Under the pieces are notes generated by a model. That model searched no databases. It saw nothing but the letters and a program-made list of their open reading frames with translations, and was not told where the DNA came from. From contig WFUN01000020.1 in NCBI GenBank assembly GCA_015484905.1, positions 1 to 36,122 of the forward strand: a stretch of DNA of 36,122 nt, in the 5' to 3' direction. Below, piece after piece: positions 32,436 through 36,122 of this stretch (its first letter is position 1; every line of letters starts with the position of its first letter). Source of the DNA: Hydrogenimonas sp. GTDB lineage: Bacteria > Campylobacterota > Campylobacteria > Campylobacterales > Hydrogenimonadaceae. The position numbers were made by a program, and so were the translations under genes.

Positions 32436-33998
32436 ATGAAATATATTAAAACAATCAGAATGTCGTTCATAGCAGCAGTAATTACGGCATCACTTGGAAT
32501 GACATCCAAATTGAGTGCTGCATGCGAAGACAATCTTTTCAATATAAAAGCCTATCAGGGAACCCGAATATCCGAATTGATCAACCAACTGGCCGATCAG
32601 TGCGATCTGACACTGATTATCAAAGACAAAGAGGCGGAAAGAAGACTTCGAAAACGGATGAACAGATTCTCTCTCAAGAATGCCACTCTTCCGGAAGTTT
32701 TACAGGTCTGTCTCAATGAAAACAATCTAAATTATTCACTTGACGGAAACATACTGAAAATTTCATACCTTCTTACCAAAACTTTTCATGTAAACTATAT
32801 AAGTACCGAAAGAAAGAGTTCAAGCAGTACGAAGGTGACACTCTCAAGCGGTGCCAGCAAACAGCTTACCACTCAAAGAGGCAACAGGGCCAACACTACT
32901 ACAAGCACAATGAGTTCAGGTGAATCCGAAAGTGGAATCAATGTAACATCGGATGACAAATTTGTATTCTGGTCCGGTCTGCTGGAACAGATTAGAAATA
33001 TATTGAATCGACCCGAAGATACATACAAAGCCGGAGACCCGGTAGTGGACAAAGAGTCCGGTCTTGTTACGATAACCGGTACAAAAAAACAACTTGACAG
33101 AGTCGAAGAGTATATAGACAATCTGATGCAGCGCCTTCACAAACAGGTCCTTATCGACGTCAAAATGTATGCTGTCGTTTTGAACAAAGGCAACGAAACA
33201 GGAATAGACTGGAGACAGATATACAATCTTCAAAATTTCAAGATAAGCGGCGAAAGGTTGACAACGAACAAAAATGTCACCGATATGACCTATCCGACGA
33301 CTACCGGTAGCAGCACCCCTTATATCAGTGGATTTGTAAGCGGCTCTGCAGCAACCTTTACAGATATCGTAATGAGCGCGAAGATAGGCACGATTTTGAA
33401 ATTTCTGAAGTCGCAGGGCGATGTGCACTCTGTATCAAATCCAAAAGTTTTGACATTGAACAATCAGGCGGCCATGATAACTGTTGGAAAACAGTACTTC
33501 TATAAAATAAGAAACAGTACCACCACAAGTAATACCGGCGGAAGCACAGTTGCTCAAAATGAGATTATAGATTCCGTTTTTGCAGGTATACTGTTGGATA
33601 TCACTCCAGAAATCGCTGCAGACGGCACTATAACTCTCAAAATCAATCCTTCTGTAAGTGATACCATTACACCTGTTACCAACGACAACCAGAACAGGAG
33701 TATGCCTCCTGATCTCGAAAGACGCCAGATGGCTTCGGTAGTGACGGTAAAAGACGGCTCTCACGTTATTCTCGGAGGCCTTATAACCGATAGAATCAAT
33801 AAATCTACCAATAAGGTTCCACTGCTTGGAGACATACCAGTTCTTGGGTACGCTTTCAGGTATGACGAATTGACAGATGAAAAGGTAGAACTTGTTATCA
33901 TAGTAACACCACATCTTGTTACAGCGAAATCTTCCATGACACTTAAAGATCTCGGATATGACAGACTATCCGGCAGTAAACTTACAAACATGCAATGA
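32436..33998 (+). CDS. type II secretion/type IV pilus secretin (MshL/CtsD-like)
   Basis: A 520-residue outer-membrane channel. After a signal peptide (about 1-30) comes an STN/N0-like region (ISELINQLADQCDLTLIIKDKEAERRLRKRMNRFSLKNATLPEVL), a Ser/Thr-rich linker, a secretin N domain and the conserved secretin domain, with QGDVHSVSNPKVLTLNNQAAMITVG and VPLLGDIPVLGYAFR, ending VELVIIVTPHLV. This would form the gate for pili, exported protein or DNA. The frame opens six bases earlier with TTG; the ATG at 32436 has AAGGA at good spacing. The next gene starts inside its stop codon. Confidence 0.95.
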   Translation: MKYIKTIRMSFIAAVITASLGMTSKLSAACEDNLFNIKAYQGTRISELINQLADQCDLTLIIKDKEAERRLRKRMNRFSLKNATLPEVLQVCLNENNLNYSLDGNILKISYLLTKTFHVNYISTERKSSSSTKVTLSSGASKQLTTQRGNRANTTTSTMSSGESESGINVTSDDKFVFWSGLLEQIRNILNRPEDTYKAGDPVVDKESGLVTITGTKKQLDRVEEYIDNLMQRLHKQVLIDVKMYAVVLNKGNETGIDWRQIYNLQNFKISGERLTTNKNVTDMTYPTTTGSSTPYISGFVSGSAATFTDIVMSAKIGTILKFLKSQGDVHSVSNPKVLTLNNQAAMITVGKQYFYKIRNSTTTSNTGGSTVAQNEIIDSVFAGILLDITPEIAADGTITLKINPSVSDTITPVTNDNQNRSMPPDLERRQMASVVTVKDGSHVILGGLITDRINKSTNKVPLLGDIPVLGYAFRYDELTDEKVELVIIVTPHLVTAKSSMTLKDLGYDRLSGSKLTNMQ

Positions 33999-34801
33999 GC
34001 AAGTATAGAAAACTGCAGAGCATCTTTATAGACAGGATAGAAGTAAATCAGTATATCGGACTCGATACTTCGATCCTGTTTTACAACAAATTGAGAGAAA
34101 GTATTAAAAAACCTCTCAAAATGATCCTGCTTTATGGCAAACCGGGAACAGGTAAAAGTGTTCTGATCAACAAAATCTATCACGATACCAAGGAGAAAAA
34201 GGAGGTTTTTCTGATCTCTGCACCCATTCAAAACGAGGAAGAGTTTATCAAAAAGCTTTACACTTTTGTCTTGCCCAAGTCGACATTGCCGGAGGATCTG
34301 ACATATAACCGTTTTATAGATATCTGCAATACACTCAAAGATAAAAAACATATAACTGTACTCTTAGACGAAGCTCAGTTGTATCCTCCCTCTATGATGG
34401 AAAAAATACGGCTGATTTCTGATACAAGAGTTATAAAGTTTGTAGTCTCGTTGCATAAAACCGAAAAAGAGGATGTAATAGCCAAAGAACATTTCCAGTC
34501 CAGAATCTGGGAAACGATAGAGCTTAAAAATGGAACCGTTCACGATACACAGATGTATATACAAAAAAAGCTTATTCAGCAAAACTATTTTGAGGTATCG
34601 AATATGTTTCGCAAAAGCAATTTCAGACTGATACACAAACTTACCAAAGGCAACTACAGAGAGATAAACAAACTCATATTTACCCTTTTTGAAATTTATG
34701 ACCATTATGAAACCAGTAAACCTTCAAAAATTGCACATTTACACATAAAAAACAGATTTATAGAGATGTCTGCGCTCAAACTTGGATATATACATGCTTG
34801 A
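33995..34801 (+). CDS. ExeA/MshM-type AAA ATPase (compare CtsP)
   Basis: A 268-residue ATPase with Walker A GKPGTGKS at 48-55 and Walker B ITVLLDEAQ at 120-128. This is the group of ExeA/MshM proteins encoded beside secretin genes and thought to help place the secretin in the envelope. There is no membrane segment. The start overlaps the secretin stop (ATGA), and the end overlaps the next gene by eight bases. Confidence 0.85.
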   Translation: MSKYRKLQSIFIDRIEVNQYIGLDTSILFYNKLRESIKKPLKMILLYGKPGTGKSVLINKIYHDTKEKKEVFLISAPIQNEEEFIKKLYTFVLPKSTLPEDLTYNRFIDICNTLKDKKHITVLLDEAQLYPPSMMEKIRLISDTRVIKFVVSLHKTEKEDVIAKEHFQSRIWETIELKNGTVHDTQMYIQKKLIQQNYFEVSNMFRKSNFRLIHKLTKGNYREINKLIFTLFEIYDHYETSKPSKIAHLHIKNRFIEMSALKLGYIHA

Positions 34802-35627
34802 AATAGAAAAGCTTGAAAGAGAGTGGCGAAGATACAAGCTCAAACGCCTCAGTCCTTGGATATTATCTGTTTCGACTCTTTTGCTCGTATCTATCGCATA
34901 CCTTTTGTGGCTCGATACAGACAAACCACTCATAGCTGACAAAAATATACAAACCACTGAAAAAAAAGAGTTCTCCGGCTACGACACTATTGAAAAACCT
35001 GTTACAAAAAACGTAAGCCGAACACCCGTTTCAAACAGCTCACCATCAACAAACCTCTCAGAACCACTCGAAAAAGTATCGCAGCCATCCACACAAAAAA
35101 AGGATTCAGCCGTCATACTGAATCCTGATACCGAGTTTTTGAACTCCTTTTCAGATTCCGGGAGTCCAAAGAACCGGTCCACCTCATATTTGAGGAAAAT
35201 GAAAGAACACAACAGTGAAACCTCTTCTTACAAAAATAGACAGACTGTAAAAGCTAAAAAAGAAAAGGTTTTGACGGACTCTTCCAAAAAGGAAAACGGA
35301 AGCGGTACCCTGATAATACAGTCATCAAAGACAAACAACACTCTCGCCTATCTTATTAAACGGTTCAACGAAAAGAGGGATCCAAAACTGGCTTCATATA
35401 TCGCACAGAGTCTATATAAAAAAGCAAATTACAAAGAAGCTGTAAAATGGAGTGTAATGGCCAACTCTCTCGATCCATCAAGTGAAGATACATGGCTTGT
35501 TTTTGCACGTTCAAAAGTGAAACTGGGACAAAAAGAGGAGGCTATCAGAGCACTTCGCACATATCTGAATCAATACACTTCCAAAAATGTAAAATCTTTT
35601 CTGCGCTCACTGGAGCAAGACCGATGA
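34794..35627 (+). CDS. membrane-anchored TPR protein (MshN-like, compare CtsX)
   Basis: A 277-residue protein with one N-terminal membrane helix (about 24-43, WILSVSTLLLVSIAYLLW core), a long polar Ser/Thr/Lys-rich linker (45-190) and a C-terminal TPR-like domain (about 195-277; KANYKEAVKWSVMANSLDPSSEDTWLVFARSKVKLGQKEEAI). It resembles MshN, which follows MshL and MshM in pilus clusters. The start is the ATG at 34794, not the TTG at 34782. Its stop overlaps the next ATG. Confidence 0.72.
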   Translation: MLEIEKLEREWRRYKLKRLSPWILSVSTLLLVSIAYLLWLDTDKPLIADKNIQTTEKKEFSGYDTIEKPVTKNVSRTPVSNSSPSTNLSEPLEKVSQPSTQKKDSAVILNPDTEFLNSFSDSGSPKNRSTSYLRKMKEHNSETSSYKNRQTVKAKKEKVLTDSSKKENGSGTLIIQSSKTNNTLAYLIKRFNEKRDPKLASYIAQSLYKKANYKEAVKWSVMANSLDPSSEDTWLVFARSKVKLGQKEEAIRALRTYLNQYTSKNVKSFLRSLEQDR

Positions 35628-36122
35628 AAAAACTTCTTCTTTTGACAATTACTCTTTTATATACCGCCCATGCCTCAGCAGACATGGATAGACTCTTTAG
35701 TTTGTATCAGCAAAAGAGGTTCAAAAAAGCGTGTCATCTCGGACTTAAAATGTTTAAAAAGCACAAGAACAACTCCCGATTCTTGATGCTATATGGACTC
35801 TCCTGTCTCAATGCAGATTATATAGACAGACTCGCAGTCCCTTTGACCGGATTGAGATATACCAAAGCCGAGCGGGCAAACGCAAGCTATTTTGCTACGA
35901 TACTTCTACAAAAAAAACTGCTCTATCATGCTCTGATAGACAATGTTGACATTTCCAATCTAAAGCTACCCAAAACAGATTATATCCTTTCAAAAGTTTT
36001 CGATCTCTTTACGCAAAAAAAGTATGAGAAAATAGACGGCAAATACTATTTTTCTCCAAAAGATAAGCTATCGCTTTTATATATTCTTTATATTGAAAAA
36101 GGCGACAGAGTCAGCAAGATGA
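35624..36122 (+). CDS. exported protein, partial (cut by window end)
   Basis: The frame is open from the ATG at 35624 to the window edge, giving 166 complete residues. It has a signal peptide (MKKLLLLTITLLYTAHASA) followed by helical, TPR-like repeats (LFSLYQQKRFKKACHLGLKMFKK, FLMLYGLSCLNADYID). It is translationally coupled (ATGA) to the MshN-like gene, so it is probably another part of the pilus-type machine. I do not recognise the family. Confidence 0.75.
   Translation, partial: MKKLLLLTITLLYTAHASADMDRLFSLYQQKRFKKACHLGLKMFKKHKNNSRFLMLYGLSCLNADYIDRLAVPLTGLRYTKAERANASYFATILLQKKLLYHALIDNVDISNLKLPKTDYILSKVFDLFTQKKYEKIDGKYYFSPKDKLSLLYILYIEKGDRVSKM

Noticed and set aside
1-36122. CRISPR arrays, tRNA or rRNA genes, insertion sequences, prophage or a toxin-antitoxin pair
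   Set aside because: No regularly spaced repeats, cloverleaf-like stretches, transposase motifs or integrase were seen in the short gaps between genes or in the coding regions.

Overview
The window looks like chromosomal DNA from a flagellated member of the Campylobacterota (Epsilonproteobacteria); I cannot name a genus. The evidence is the epsilon-type gene order flgI-flgJ-flgM-flgN-flgK, the order rplI-hslV-hslU-era, an HslV with a few residues before its catalytic threonine, the carboxyspermidine route to spermidine, sigma-54-type boxes before flgH and flgI, and sigma-28-type boxes before flgM and flaG. Coding density is very high, most operon junctions overlap, and no stretch longer than about 210 bases lacks a gene. 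I see no rRNA, tRNA, CRISPR, insertion sequence or prophage.

Layout. 1-5000: a small unknown gene, then on the minus strand hemH, a secreted DUF1566 protein, and a three-gene cluster for a small exported His/Cys protein, an outer-membrane barrel protein and an exported endonuclease/exonuclease/phosphatase-family protein. 5100-7800: a two-gene spermidine operon and a small unknown gene. 7900-10000: a FIST-PAS sensory protein coupled to a SAM methyltransferase. 10000-12100: flgH diverging from a YqeY-like gene, then a phosphoribosyltransferase. 12100-15250: a tightly overlapped minus-strand operon for a TrmN6-like methyltransferase, a YkgJ-type cysteine cluster protein, a TPR lipoprotein and TrpC. 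15290-16830: kdsB and an orphan DppC-type permease. 16835-21770: flgK, flgN, flgM, flgJ, flgI, rsmD and a small protein that looks like a shortened response-regulator receiver. 21850-23000: flaG, fliS and a FliT-like gene, with fliD absent from its usual place. 23000-26400: argG, a possible 40-residue membrane protein, and an M3 peptidase on the other strand. 26500-29700: rplI, hslV, hslU, era. 29800-36122: a type IV pilus/type II secretion assembly operon (PilM-PilN fusion, PilO, PilP, secretin, ExeA-like ATPase, membrane-anchored TPR protein, exported protein cut by the window end), resembling the competence (cts) cluster of Campylobacter.

How the parts work together. The flagellar genes appear to be timed by two sigma factors: sigma-54 boxes of the form TGGAAC-N5-TTGC precede the ring genes flgH and flgI, and TTAA-N15-(G/A)CCGATA boxes precede flgM and flaG. 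The final operon would build an envelope-spanning pilus or DNA-uptake machine, from inner-membrane platform to outer-membrane secretin. Most of the rest is housekeeping. The less explained parts are the FIST-PAS/methyltransferase pair, the receiver-like protein, the exported nuclease/barrel cluster, the orphan permease and the small membrane ORF. All functions come from motif recognition by eye, without database searches.
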